Shown: positions 24,059 through 33,781 of the stretch, one piece after another
How positions within the stretch are numbered: position 1 is the first letter of the stretch
Layout: every line of letters starts with the position of its first letter
Source: Flavobacterium sp. UMI-01
GTDB lineage: Bacteria > Bacteroidota > Bacteroidia > Flavobacteriales > Flavobacteriaceae
Assembly (NCBI RefSeq): GCF_019656315.1
Contig: NZ_BPLU01000023.1
Coordinates: forward strand, 1 to 64,000
Direction: 5' to 3'
Length of the DNA stretch: 64,000 nt
Notes under the pieces: generated by a model
Seen by the model: the letters and a program-made list of their open reading frames with translations, nothing else
What the model was told of the DNA's origin: nothing
Database searches by the model: none
Program-made: the position numbers and the translations under genes

Positions 24059-27000
24059 ATGAAAAAAAGTATTTTCCTTTTAGTCTTTTTGATATCCACA
24101 ATTGCATTTGCTCAAACAAATGGGATTAGCTATCAAGCATTAATTTTAAATCCGAATTCAAAACAAATACCAGGGGTTAATTCAACCAATGTACCTTTAG
24201 CCAATCAAACCATTTGTTTGCGTTTCGAAATAAAAGATTCATTTCAACAATTGGAATACCAAGAAACCATTAGTACTGTTACAGATGAATTTGGAATGGT
24301 CAATTTAATCATCGGAAATGGAAGTCAAACAGGAGGAAGTGCAGCTAATTTCAGAAGTATTGTTTGGGATACTTTTATAAAAACCTTGACTGTAGGTTTA
24401 AATACAAACGGCTCATGCAACTCTTTTATCGAAATTAGCAATCAAGAGTTTTCTTATATTCCTTTTGCATATACTGCAAAAAATGCTGAAAATGTAACAG
24501 GAATCATCAACATAGGTAATGGAGGGACTGGAGCTAACACTCTCAGTGGAGCTCGAACCAATTTAGGTATTAATAACATAGACAACACCTCCGATTCTAA
24601 CAAGCCTATTTCAACTGCCACTCAAACAGCCTTAAACGTCAAAGAAGATTTGGCGAACAAATCAACTGATGTTACCACTGACGGAAATTCAGATACCAAA
24701 TATCCAAGTGTAAAATCAGTTAAAACCTATGTAGATGCATCGGCAACTATAAGCTCGACGGCTTTAGCAAACGAGATTACTCGAGCAACTACTGCGGAAA
24801 ATACAATTGCTACTAATTTAGCTACGGATACAACGAATCGCATCAATGCAGAGGCAACTTTGACAACCAATTTGGCTGCTGAGGTGACGCGTGCTACGAA
24901 TGCTGAAAACACAATTGCTACCAATTTAGCCACGGAAATAACCAACAGAACCAATGCAGATGCACTCAAAGAAGATTTGGCGAACAAATCAACTGATGTA
25001 ACCGCTGACGGAAATTCAGATACCAAATACCCAAGTGTAAAATCAGTTAAAACCTATGTGGATGCATCGGCAACTTCAGGTTCAACGGCTTTAGCAAACG
25101 AGATTAGTCGAGCAACTACTGCGGAAAATACAATTGCTACTAATTTAGCTACGGAAACAACGAATCGCATCAATGCAGAGGCAACTTTGACAACCAATTT
25201 GGCTGCTGAGGTGACGCGTGCTACGAATGTTGAAAACACAATTGCTACCAATTTAGCCACGGAAATAACCAACAGAACCAATGCAGATGCACTCAAAGAA
25301 GATTTGGCGAACAAATCAACTGATGTAACCACTGACGGAAATTCAGACACCAAATACCCAAGTGTAAAGTCAGTTAAAACCTATGTAGATGCATCGGCAA
25401 CTATAAGCTCGACGGCTTTAGCAAACGAGATTACTCGAGCAACCAATGCTGAAAACACCATTGCTACCAATTTAGCCACAGAAAAAACCAACAGAACTAA
25501 TGCGGATGCACTCAAAGAAGATTTGGCGAACAAATCTACTGATGTAACCGCTGATGGAAATTCAGATACCAAATACCCAAGTGTAAAATCGGTTAAAACT
25601 TATGTAGATGCTTCGGCAACGACAGGGGCAACGGCTTTAGCAAACGAGATTAGTCGAGCAACTACTGCGGAAAACACGATTGCTACGAACTTAGCTACGG
25701 AAACAACGAATCGCATCAATGCAGAGGCAACTTTGACAACCAATTTGGCTTCTGAGGTGACGCGTGCTACGAATGCTGAAAATACAATCGCTACGAACTT
25801 AGCTACGGAAACAACCAACAGAACCAATGCAGATGCACTCAAAGAAGATTTGGTGAACAAATCTACTGATGTAACCACTGACGGAAATTCAGATACCAAA
25901 TACCCAAGTGTAAAATCAGTTAAAACCTATGTGGATGCTTCGGCAACTTCAGGTTCAACGGCTTTGGCAAATGAAGTTACTCGCGCTACTACAGCAGAAA
26001 ACACCATTGCTACGAACTTAGCCACAGAAACAACGAATCGCACCAATGCAGAGGCAACTTTGACAACCAATTTGGCTTCTGAAGTTACTCGTGCAACCAA
26101 TGCTGAAAATACAATCGCTACGAACTTAGCAACGGAAATAACCAACAGAACCAATGCGGATGCACTCAAAGAAGATTTGGCAAACAAATCTACTGATGTA
26201 ACTACTGATGGAAATTCAGATACCAAATACCCAACTGTAAAATCGGTTAAAACTTATGTGGATGCTTCGGCAACTTCAGGTTCAACGGCTTTAGCAAACG
26301 AGATTTCTCGAGCAACCAATGCTGAAAACACCATTGCTACCAATTTAGCCACGGAAACAACGAATCGCACCAATACGGATGCAACTTTGACAACCAATTT
26401 GGCTTCTGAAGTTACGCGTGCAACTACTGCTGAAAATACAATTGCTACCAATTTAGCCACGGAAACAACCAACAGAACCAATGCAGATGCACTCAAAGAA
26501 GATTTGGCAAACAAATCAACTGATGTAACCACTGACGGAAATTCAGATACCAAATACCCAAGTGTAAAATCGGTTAAAACCTATGTGGATGCTTCGGCAA
26601 CTACAAGCTCAACGGCTTTAGCAAACGAGATTACTCGAGCAACTACTGCGGAAAACACCATTGCTACGAACTTAGCTACAGAAACAACGAATCGCACCAA
26701 TGCGGATGCACTCAAAGAAGATTTGGCGAACAAATCAACTGATGTAACTACTGACGGAAATTCAGATTCCAAATACCCAAGTGTAAAGTCAGTTAAAACC
26801 TATGTGGATGCTTCGGCAACAACAAGCTCAACGGCTTTAGCAAACGAGATTACTCGAGCAACTACTGCGGAAAACACCATTGCTACCAATTTAGCCACAG
26901 AAACAACGAATCGCACCAATGCAGAGGCAACTTTGACAACCAATTTGGCTTCTGAAGTTACGCGTGCTACCAATGCTGAAAATACAATCGCTACCAATTT

Positions 27001-27814
27001 AGCAACGGAAATAACCAACAGAACTAATGCGGATGCGTTGAAAGCGAATATAGATTCCCCTACGCTTACTGGAACTCCAATTGCACCTACAGCTACAGCA
27101 GGCACAAACACCACCCAAATTGCCACTACAGAATTTGTTACCGATGCAATCAACACAGCAAATACTCCTGACGCAACTACAACTATCAAAGGAAAAATAC
27201 AATTAACTGGAGACTTAACTGGCACAGCCACTTCTCCTTCGATAGCTAATGGAGTAGTTACCTCAAGCAAAATAGCAGATGGCACCATTGTAAATGCTGA
27301 TATTGCCCCAGCGGCAGCGATTAGCTTCTCTAAAGTAAACATTTCAAAATCTGACATTGTAGGCTTAGGAATTCCAAGTGAAGACACTGATACAACCTAT
27401 TCCGCTGGAAACGGATTAATACTAAATAACACGGTGTTTTCAATCGATTCTAATGTTGTAACAAATAATTATTCTGGTGGAATTGTTGCCAATTCTTTTA
27501 CCAAATCAGGTGGAACATCTTCCCAATTCCTAATGGCTGATGGAAGCACTAAAACTGGAATTTCGCCTGTAATAGAAGTTGATGACGAATTTACCGCAAT
27601 AAATTCCCAAACTGCATTTGAGCTAACACAAGTTCCTTCAACAAACAGTAGGGTTAAAATGTATATTAATGGCATCCGCATTAGTAAAAGCGCCTATACT
27701 ATTTCTGGAAGAAACCTAACTTATGCTCCTACAAACAATGGCAATTACGCACTAGTGGCAGATGACAGAATACAGTTTGAATACTATACAGAATCTATAT
27801 TACTACCCGATTAA
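24059..27814 (+). CDS. Repetitive phage-tail-fibre-like surface protein
   Basis: 1251 residues. A signal peptide (1-19, ending AFAQ) precedes a globular N-domain (20-145) and a GNGGTGANTLSGARTNLGI motif near 152-172. Eight near-identical repeats (residues ~196-995) follow, six of 109 and two of 73 residues. Each combines KSTDVT.DGNSDTKYPS plus VKSVKTYVDASAT with 36-residue Thr/Ala/Asn segments whose hydrophobic spacing suits a coiled coil. The C-terminal part has SPTLTGTPIAPTA, TNTTQIATTEFVTDA and YINGIRISKSAYTI, phrases typical of phage tail fibres. There is no T9SS sorting domain and no phage gene nearby. It is probably a trimeric fibre-like adhesin; export route unknown. Confidence 0.8.
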   Translation: MKKSIFLLVFLISTIAFAQTNGISYQALILNPNSKQIPGVNSTNVPLANQTICLRFEIKDSFQQLEYQETISTVTDEFGMVNLIIGNGSQTGGSAANFRSIVWDTFIKTLTVGLNTNGSCNSFIEISNQEFSYIPFAYTAKNAENVTGIINIGNGGTGANTLSGARTNLGINNIDNTSDSNKPISTATQTALNVKEDLANKSTDVTTDGNSDTKYPSVKSVKTYVDASATISSTALANEITRATTAENTIATNLATDTTNRINAEATLTTNLAAEVTRATNAENTIATNLATEITNRTNADALKEDLANKSTDVTADGNSDTKYPSVKSVKTYVDASATSGSTALANEISRATTAENTIATNLATETTNRINAEATLTTNLAAEVTRATNVENTIATNLATEITNRTNADALKEDLANKSTDVTTDGNSDTKYPSVKSVKTYVDASATISSTALANEITRATNAENTIATNLATEKTNRTNADALKEDLANKSTDVTADGNSDTKYPSVKSVKTYVDASATTGATALANEISRATTAENTIATNLATETTNRINAEATLTTNLASEVTRATNAENTIATNLATETTNRTNADALKEDLVNKSTDVTTDGNSDTKYPSVKSVKTYVDASATSGSTALANEVTRATTAENTIATNLATETTNRTNAEATLTTNLASEVTRATNAENTIATNLATEITNRTNADALKEDLANKSTDVTTDGNSDTKYPTVKSVKTYVDASATSGSTALANEISRATNAENTIATNLATETTNRTNTDATLTTNLASEVTRATTAENTIATNLATETTNRTNADALKEDLANKSTDVTTDGNSDTKYPSVKSVKTYVDASATTSSTALANEITRATTAENTIATNLATETTNRTNADALKEDLANKSTDVTTDGNSDSKYPSVKSVKTYVDASATTSSTALANEITRATTAENTIATNLATETTNRTNAEATLTTNLASEVTRATNAENTIATNLATEITNRTNADALKANIDSPTLTGTPIAPTATAGTNTTQIATTEFVTDAINTANTPDATTTIKGKIQLTGDLTGTATSPSIANGVVTSSKIADGTIVNADIAPAAAISFSKVNISKSDIVGLGIPSEDTDTTYSAGNGLILNNTVFSIDSNVVTNNYSGGIVANSFTKSGGTSSQFLMADGSTKTGISPVIEVDDEFTAINSQTAFELTQVPSTNSRVKMYINGIRISKSAYTISGRNLTYAPTNNGNYALVADDRIQFEYYTESILLPD
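24644..27043 (+). repeat. Eight in-frame DNA repeats of 327 or 219 bp
   Basis: The phrase GAAGATTTGG.GAACAAATC (variants) recurs at 24644, 24971, 25298, 25517, 25844, 26171, 26498 and 26717, and the last unit ends at 27043. Spacings are 327, 327, 219, 327, 327, 327, 219, 327. The short units lack one 108-bp subrepeat. All lengths are multiples of 3, so copy number can change without a frameshift. Confidence 0.95.
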
Positions 27815-27916
27815 TTACTACAAATAATCTAGTAATATATTTTGCATTAACAATACCTAAGCAATTAGACGATTATTTAATTAATCTTAACGCTTTTAAA
27901 AATAGAATTTAATCAA

Positions 27917-30763
27917 ATGAGAAAAAACTTTTCAATACTGTGTTTGCTGTTCACTCTGTGGACAATTGCTCAGGGTAATTATACCGTAACGAGTTTGAGC
28001 GATGACGGCAGTGCGGGAACTTTACGATGGGCCATTGCTAACACTACGGCCAGCACCATTGATTTTGACTCAGGTTTAACAGGTACTATAACACTAACTT
28101 CCCATTTACCCAACATTACCCGAAATATCACTATTACTGGAAACGGAATAGACAACTTAACTCTATCGGGAGCAGGACAATACAGAATGTTTCAAGTTTC
28201 AGGTGGCGCCGTATTGAATATTTCTAATATTACTTTTACAAATAACTGTTATTACAATGGTTCCATTTTTAGGGCTGACAACAATAATTCTTCTGTAGTC
28301 GCTACATCAATAAAAGCCAGTGGAAACTTTAATAATTTTGCTTTTTACACCAACAACCCTTCAACAATTACAATATCAAACTCAATAATCAGTAATAATA
28401 GCGGGACGATGTTTGGAAGTGATTATGGCTCTACACCCACAATTACCTCCGATGTCGAAACCGACTATACCAATCGAATAACAGTCACTGGTACTACCTT
28501 TTCCAATAATTCTGGCATTATATTTAGCGTAGAAAGGTATGTAAAAATTGACAATTGCATCTTTAATGCTAATACAAATCAGATAGGAAATTTCAGAGGT
28601 GTTAATCGATTTCAAGTTCTAAATTCCACATTCACTAATAATACAGGCTGGTCACTTTTTGGCTTTTATTCTTGGATTTCCTATAGTGATTGGAGTGGTA
28701 ATTTAGCGACTTTGGGTACAAACCATCATCTATTTGACGGAAATACTTTTTCAGGCAACACAGGTACCGTAATTAGTACTGGAAGTCCAAATGAACAAAG
28801 TAAAACAACTATTTCGAATAACATTTTTACCAATAATGGAAATGGCTGGACGGGTACCCCTGCAGTTGTAACAGCTAATACTCAAGAAAATTTTATTTCA
28901 TCTGTTACTCATTCCTCGGTTAATAGCACAATTACTGTGGTTATGAATAGGCCTGTTTTTAATTCCAATACTGGTAGTGGCGACTTAGAAGCAAACGATT
29001 TCCAGTTTTCTTTGAGTGGTGGCAATGCCACTTTAGTATCTTCAACACCTACAAGTATTGCTATTAATGGCAATACCTATGTTCTAGGAATAAATCTTTC
29101 TGGCGATATCTATGGTACAGAAACCCTTAGGGTTAACCCTATTAGTAATTCTATTTTTGATTCAAATTCTAACATTGCTAGTAGCACTCAAAAAAACAAT
29201 ACTACCACCCTAACAATCTTAGATAGCGATAATGATGGAGTTGCTAACTATAGAGATCAATGCCCTACTACACTTCCTGGAGTTGTTGTAGAACCTACAA
29301 CTGGATGTGACGATGTAACCCCTCCAAATAGTCCTGTTGACTTTACGTCCGTCAATAGAGCCTACAAAATAATTTTAAATTGGACTCCAAACACTGATGA
29401 TACCGTAGGCTATATGATTTATAGCGGAACAAATCCAACTACCTTAAATCTCATTACTACACTAAACTCTATACATTATGCGAGCTATGAAGATACTAAC
29501 TTACCCGCAAACACCACTTTTTACTATAAAATAGTTGCCTTCGATTTGGCTGGTAATCAAAGTGCTACCAGTACCATCATTTCGGGTGTTGCTTCAGAGC
29601 CCACCATTTGGGATGGACCAATAATTACCTTTACCAAAACGGCTGGAACCGACTGGACATTACCCGCCAATCAAGATTATTTAACAGATAATGTAATTAT
29701 TACAAGAGGTAACAATCAAGGGCTCTTTAATATTGCGAAAGAAAGTGTTTACTATTCTACATCTCCAACAGATACTGAATGGGCATTGGGTACCACTGAT
29801 AATTTTAGTTCACTTAATTTCACCAACTGGTCTAATGCAGTATGGGGGTGTCCTCCCTGTTCTATAGGAAACGATTATGTTTTACACCTTATCACAGATG
29901 ATGTTTATATCAACATAAAAATTTTGTCTTGGGGTGTCGGTGGAGGAGCCAGTAATAGCGGTTTTAGTTATCAAAGAAGCACTCCCAAACCAAAGCCCAC
30001 TTTAACCCATTTTGACCCAATATCAAAAAAATACCATGATAGCCCTTTTAATCTAATAACTCCTACTAGTGATAGTACAGGATTATTCACCTTTGAAAGT
30101 AGCAACCCAACAGTGGCAACAATTAGCGGAAACACTGTGACGATTACAGGAATAGGAACAACCCTCATTACAGCTACACAAGGTGCTGATAGCACTTTTT
30201 CTACTAATACAATTTCAACAACTTTAACTGTAGAAGGTGTTAGAGTACTAACAAAAAACGGTGCTTTTTCTGAAACTGACCGCAACTACATCGACAAAAA
30301 TGGAAGACTTGGGGGTGAAATAGGTTTGTCCAAAAACGGCCAAATTAAAACAACAATATCATCATCTTTTACTCAAAAATCAGTAGCTTTTGAAACTTAT
30401 TTTGATCTAGAATTAGGTGTGAGCTGTACCTCTTGCGAAATGAACGCTCCATCAAATTATGATTTAAAATTTGCAGCTGGTGCACCTTCTATTCGTTCAA
30501 GAATGTGGTGGAATGAACAATATTCAAATATGGCTATGGTCTATGATAAGACTTTTGATGCTCTTAGTTCGGCCGACATACATAATTACTACTATTGTGA
30601 TTATGTTGGTGATGGAAATTTAGCTTGTACTAATGTTGACACTCCTCCAATAAATTTTGTTGGCATTTATCAGACAAACGAAGGTAATTATTACGCTGTT
30701 CAATATCTTAGTGAAGATGAAGGCACTAACACTGTAACTTTTAAATACAAAAAATTAAATTAA
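27917..30763 (+). CDS. Mosaic secreted protein: beta-helix, TSP3, FN3, Ig-like
   Basis: 948 residues with a signal peptide (to about 19). Residues ~22-310 look like a right-handed beta-helix (DDGSAGTLRWAIANT; many N-x-FTNN-type repeats). A calcium-binding thrombospondin type 3 motif DSDNDGVANYRDQCP lies near 436-450, a fibronectin III domain near 470-560 (ILNWTPNTDDTVGYMIYSG), and a Big_2-like Ig domain near 710-775 (FESSNPTVATISGNTVTITG). A unique, Cys-containing C-terminal region of about 165 residues follows. No T9SS domain is recognisable at the end (KYKKLN). It is probably a surface or secreted adhesin or polysaccharide-binding protein, 102 bases after the fibre gene. Confidence 0.75.
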   Translation: MRKNFSILCLLFTLWTIAQGNYTVTSLSDDGSAGTLRWAIANTTASTIDFDSGLTGTITLTSHLPNITRNITITGNGIDNLTLSGAGQYRMFQVSGGAVLNISNITFTNNCYYNGSIFRADNNNSSVVATSIKASGNFNNFAFYTNNPSTITISNSIISNNSGTMFGSDYGSTPTITSDVETDYTNRITVTGTTFSNNSGIIFSVERYVKIDNCIFNANTNQIGNFRGVNRFQVLNSTFTNNTGWSLFGFYSWISYSDWSGNLATLGTNHHLFDGNTFSGNTGTVISTGSPNEQSKTTISNNIFTNNGNGWTGTPAVVTANTQENFISSVTHSSVNSTITVVMNRPVFNSNTGSGDLEANDFQFSLSGGNATLVSSTPTSIAINGNTYVLGINLSGDIYGTETLRVNPISNSIFDSNSNIASSTQKNNTTTLTILDSDNDGVANYRDQCPTTLPGVVVEPTTGCDDVTPPNSPVDFTSVNRAYKIILNWTPNTDDTVGYMIYSGTNPTTLNLITTLNSIHYASYEDTNLPANTTFYYKIVAFDLAGNQSATSTIISGVASEPTIWDGPIITFTKTAGTDWTLPANQDYLTDNVIITRGNNQGLFNIAKESVYYSTSPTDTEWALGTTDNFSSLNFTNWSNAVWGCPPCSIGNDYVLHLITDDVYINIKILSWGVGGGASNSGFSYQRSTPKPKPTLTHFDPISKKYHDSPFNLITPTSDSTGLFTFESSNPTVATISGNTVTITGIGTTLITATQGADSTFSTNTISTTLTVEGVRVLTKNGAFSETDRNYIDKNGRLGGEIGLSKNGQIKTTISSSFTQKSVAFETYFDLELGVSCTSCEMNAPSNYDLKFAAGAPSIRSRMWWNEQYSNMAMVYDKTFDALSSADIHNYYYCDYVGDGNLACTNVDTPPINFVGIYQTNEGNYYAVQYLSEDEGTNTVTFKYKKLN

Positions 30764-31395
30764 GCCCAGTAATAATCAACAATATTAATAAGTGTAACTA
30801 TTGCAATCAACCCAGTTATACTTCCAATAATGAGATTCATGTTCTTCAATAGCGAATTTGCCTTGGATTCCATTCTTTGAAAAAAAGCGATATAGCAGTA
30901 AAATACCAAAGTAGAGCCTAATACCGCACCACTGACAAAAGTAAAAATAGAACCATTCATAAAGGAAAAAAGCTGATAGGATGCTAAAGTAATACTAACA
31001 AACACATAGTACGGTATTGGAAAAAAATTAAGCCCAGAAAGCAACATCCCCAAAAAGAAACGTTTCTTCTTGCTTTTCTTACCAATTTTAGCTTTTTTTA
31101 TTTTGGGCTTCTTGGCTATGAATAAAAAATAAATGGTAACCAAGGTAAAAAGCACAAAACCCATTTCTCGCAAGAGCAAAATGATATCAGGACGTGCATT
31201 GATAACACGAGCAAAAAAAATTGCCAAATAAACTTGAAAAAAAATAATCGTAATTGCTCCTAATACAAACCAATACGCATTTTTTTTTCCTTCTTTAAGA
31301 TTCACCTTAGCCGCAGTCATATTGATTAATCCTGGAGGAATAATCCCTACAACTGCTGAGACGAACCCAAAAAATAAAGGAATAATAAAATTCAT
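30760..31395 (-). CDS. LysE-family exporter
   Basis: A 211-residue, six-helix membrane protein of the LysE/RhtB type. The N-terminal signature is GFVSAVVGIIPPGLINMTAAKV with the conserved PPG. A very basic loop (KKPKIKKAKIGKKSKKKR) lies near 95-112. It exports amino acids or related small molecules; the substrate is unknown. It converges on the 948-residue protein gene, with the stop codons overlapping by 4 bp and no terminator between. Confidence 0.82.
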   Translation of the reverse strand: MNFIIPLFFGFVSAVVGIIPPGLINMTAAKVNLKEGKKNAYWFVLGAITIIFFQVYLAIFFARVINARPDIILLLREMGFVLFTLVTIYFLFIAKKPKIKKAKIGKKSKKKRFFLGMLLSGLNFFPIPYYVFVSITLASYQLFSFMNGSIFTFVSGAVLGSTLVFYCYIAFFQRMESKANSLLKNMNLIIGSITGLIAIVTLINIVDYYWA

Positions 31396-31436
31396 TTGGT
31401 TTTATTCTTCGTTATAAAATCACAAAACCTTTTTTA

Positions 31437-32114
31437 TTAGTCCTTGATTTTGAATCTAATATACGTAATTGCTTTGTTAATTTCCAAATATTGTTTTTCG
31501 TAAAAGGTCTGAAAAGCAGTTACTTCCTCAGGACTTCCTTCATTTACATACACATTGTGATTCGCATACAAAACTTCGTGGCCCTCTCCGTGTAGCAATC
31601 CAAGGGTGTAACCATGCATGAACTCACTATCAGTTTTCAAGTTTACAACACCGTCTTTTTTGAGGATTTTTTTATACAATTTCAAAAATTCCGAATTGGT
31701 CATACGGTGCTTCGTTCTTTTGTATTTAATTTGTGGATCTGGAAACGTAATCCAAATTTCGTCCACCTCATTTTCGGCAAAAATATGATTGATTAATTCA
31801 ATTTGTGTGCGTACAAAAGCCACATTTAGCAAGCCAGTTTCCACCGCTGTTTTGGCACCACGCCAAAAACGAGCTCCTTTGATATCAATTCCGATAAAGT
31901 TTTTATTGGGGTATTTCTCGGCTAAGCCTACAGAGTATTCTCCTTTTCCACAGCCCAACTCTAATACAACTGGGTTGTCATTTTTAAAAAAGTCCGTATT
32001 CCATTTTCCTCGCAACGGAAATAAATCCCCCACGACTTCTTCTCTGGTAGGTTGGAACACGTTATTGAAGGTTTCGTTTTCTTTGAATCTTTTTAATTTA
32101 TTTTTACTCCCCAC
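31437..32114 (-). CDS. trmB: tRNA (guanine-N7)-methyltransferase
   Basis: 225 residues. The SAM-binding LELGCGKGEYS spans 51-61, and the family signatures are FIGIDIKGARFWRG and EIWITFPDPQIKYKRTKHRMT. It methylates N7 of G46 in the variable loop of tRNA. Length and motif order are normal. It lies 41 bases upstream of the LysE gene on the same strand and has its own -7 element at 32167-32174. Confidence 0.96.
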   Translation of the reverse strand: MGSKNKLKRFKENETFNNVFQPTREEVVGDLFPLRGKWNTDFFKNDNPVVLELGCGKGEYSVGLAEKYPNKNFIGIDIKGARFWRGAKTAVETGLLNVAFVRTQIELINHIFAENEVDEIWITFPDPQIKYKRTKHRMTNSEFLKLYKKILKKDGVVNLKTDSEFMHGYTLGLLHGEGHEVLYANHNVYVNEGSPEEVTAFQTFYEKQYLEINKAITYIRFKIKD

Positions 32115-32416
32115 GATTTTTTTAACTTTTTTACTTCGTACAATTAGACCTAAAGGTTTCGGACGGCAAAATTAAGGAAAATATAAGATGAAGCAGGCGC
32201 CTATGACATATTTATTTTCAATGACTTGCTATCCAGAATAATTCAAGGATTACCAAAAAAACACTCCGTATCCATCTAAAGCTATTAGAATTGTTGATCG
32301 AAATGGGTTTTATCCAAACGCTTTCATCGAAGATTATATTTATTAAATGACAGTTGAATGAAATTGTAGCAATTACTCAACAACTGTATCGTTCTCAAAA
32401 TTTTGAAGTTATTTAA
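32115..32416. other. 302-bp intergenic region trmB/amtB
   Basis: It holds the trmB -7 element near the left. The rest contains two short open stretches on the plus strand (about 32200-32280, ending KHSVSI, and 32286-32346, reading RIVDRNGFYPNAFIEDYIY) that look like eroded coding sequence but have no start or recognisable family. No RNA gene is seen. Confidence 0.4.
32167..32174 (-). promoter_or_regulatory. Candidate -7 element for trmB
   Basis: The minus strand reads TAATTTTG, matching TAnnTTTG, 53 bases upstream of the trmB start. No -33 TTG is clear. Confidence 0.45.
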
Positions 32417-33781
32417 CTATTCCGTACACTCAATAGGAAACAGCGTTTCATCGTGTTGCGAAATATCTAAACCTATGACTTCTGACTCATGAGAAACACG
32501 CATTGGGATAATCCAATTAGTCAATTTAAATAACAAAAAGGCACCAAAAAAAGTAAAGATTGAAACCAAAACCAATGCTGTCATGTGATGTGCAAACACG
32601 CCCCAACCTCCGTGCAACAAGCTCGCATCTTCACCATGAGCAAAGATGGCAGTCAAAATCATTCCCATAATTCCACCTACACCATGGCAAGCAAAAACAT
32701 CCAAAGTATCATCTACTTTTTTCAACAAATTACAGTGTACTAAATAATTAGAAACCAAAGCGGTAATGAACCCAAAAAACATACTCTCAGGGACAGAAAC
32801 GTAACCCGCAGCTGGGGTAATGGAAACTAAGCCCACTACAGCCCCGATACAGGCTCCTAAAGCCGACACTTTACGGCCATTCAAACGGTCAAAGAAAATC
32901 CATGTCAACATCGCCGCAGCTGAAGCAGTTGTAGTTGTACCAAAAGCCATTGCAGCTACCCCATTGGCCTCTAAAGATGAACCCGCATTGAAACCAATCC
33001 ATCCAAACCACAACATCCCAGTTCCTAATAATACGAAAGGAATATTCGTAGGCACATGATTGCTGTTATTTCTTTTACCCAAAACCATAACACCTGCCAA
33101 GGCAGCAAAACCAGCACTCATGTGAACCACTGTTCCACCTGCAAAATCTTTTACTCCAAAAAATGATCCAATAATCCCTGTTGGGTACCAAACAGCATGG
33201 CACAAAGGCGCGTAAATAAAAATGGTAAACAAGCAAATAAATAGCAAATACGAGATAAAACGCACACGTTCTGCAAATGAACCTGTAATAATTGCTGGCG
33301 CAATAACAGCAAATTTCATTTGAAATAAAGCAAACAACATAAAGGGTACTGTCGCTGCGATTTCTTTATGAGGCAATACCCCAACATAATCCATAAAAGC
33401 AAAAGAAGTAGGGTCTCCAACAAAACTAAAAAAACCATCTCCAATACGCACACCTATAGGTTCGCCAAAAGCCAAGCTAAAACCCACTACTACCCATATC
33501 AGTGTAACCACTCCCATACAAATAAAACTTTGTAACATAGTCGAAATAACGTTTTTCTTTCCTACCATGCCCCCATAAAAAAAGGAAAGCCCAGGTGTCA
33601 TAATTAATACCAAACAACAAGAAGTAAGCATCCAAGCCACATCAGCTGCTACAATCTGGTCTAGATTACCAAATTGTCCTAAAACTGCATTCGAACTAGA
33701 AACTGCAGGCCAAAACAATCCTGCTATACAAACCAAACTAATTATTGTAAAGGAAATTATCCAACGTCTTTCAATTTTCAT
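32417..33781 (-). CDS. amtB: Ammonium transporter
   Basis: 454 residues from the ATG at 33781. The frame is open to 33844, but the promoter at 33815-33844 lies inside that extension. An 11-helix Amt/Rh channel: an N-terminal hydrophobic segment, DVAWMLTSCCLVLIMTPGLSFFYGGMV, the FAGGTVVHMSAGFAALAG signature and CHGVGGIMGMILTAIFAHGE with the pore histidines. It conducts ammonium across the inner membrane. A glnB-type PII gene, usually beside amtB, is not present here. Confidence 0.95.
   Translation of the reverse strand: MKIERRWIISFTIISLVCIAGLFWPAVSSSNAVLGQFGNLDQIVAADVAWMLTSCCLVLIMTPGLSFFYGGMVGKKNVISTMLQSFICMGVVTLIWVVVGFSLAFGEPIGVRIGDGFFSFVGDPTSFAFMDYVGVLPHKEIAATVPFMLFALFQMKFAVIAPAIITGSFAERVRFISYLLFICLFTIFIYAPLCHAVWYPTGIIGSFFGVKDFAGGTVVHMSAGFAALAGVMVLGKRNNSNHVPTNIPFVLLGTGMLWFGWIGFNAGSSLEANGVAAMAFGTTTTASAAAMLTWIFFDRLNGRKVSALGACIGAVVGLVSITPAAGYVSVPESMFFGFITALVSNYLVHCNLLKKVDDTLDVFACHGVGGIMGMILTAIFAHGEDASLLHGGWGVFAHHMTALVLVSIFTFFGAFLLFKLTNWIIPMRVSHESEVIGLDISQHDETLFPIECTE

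Noticed and set aside
24644..27043. Regular repeats that could suggest a CRISPR array
   Set aside because: Units are 219 or 327 bp, lie inside one open frame and have no spacer structure; no cas genes nearby.
24727..27387. Series of ~99-residue minus-strand open frames at regular spacing
   Set aside because: They are the antisense reading of the Thr/Ala-rich repeats and recur with the repeat period; no start signals or recognisable proteins.
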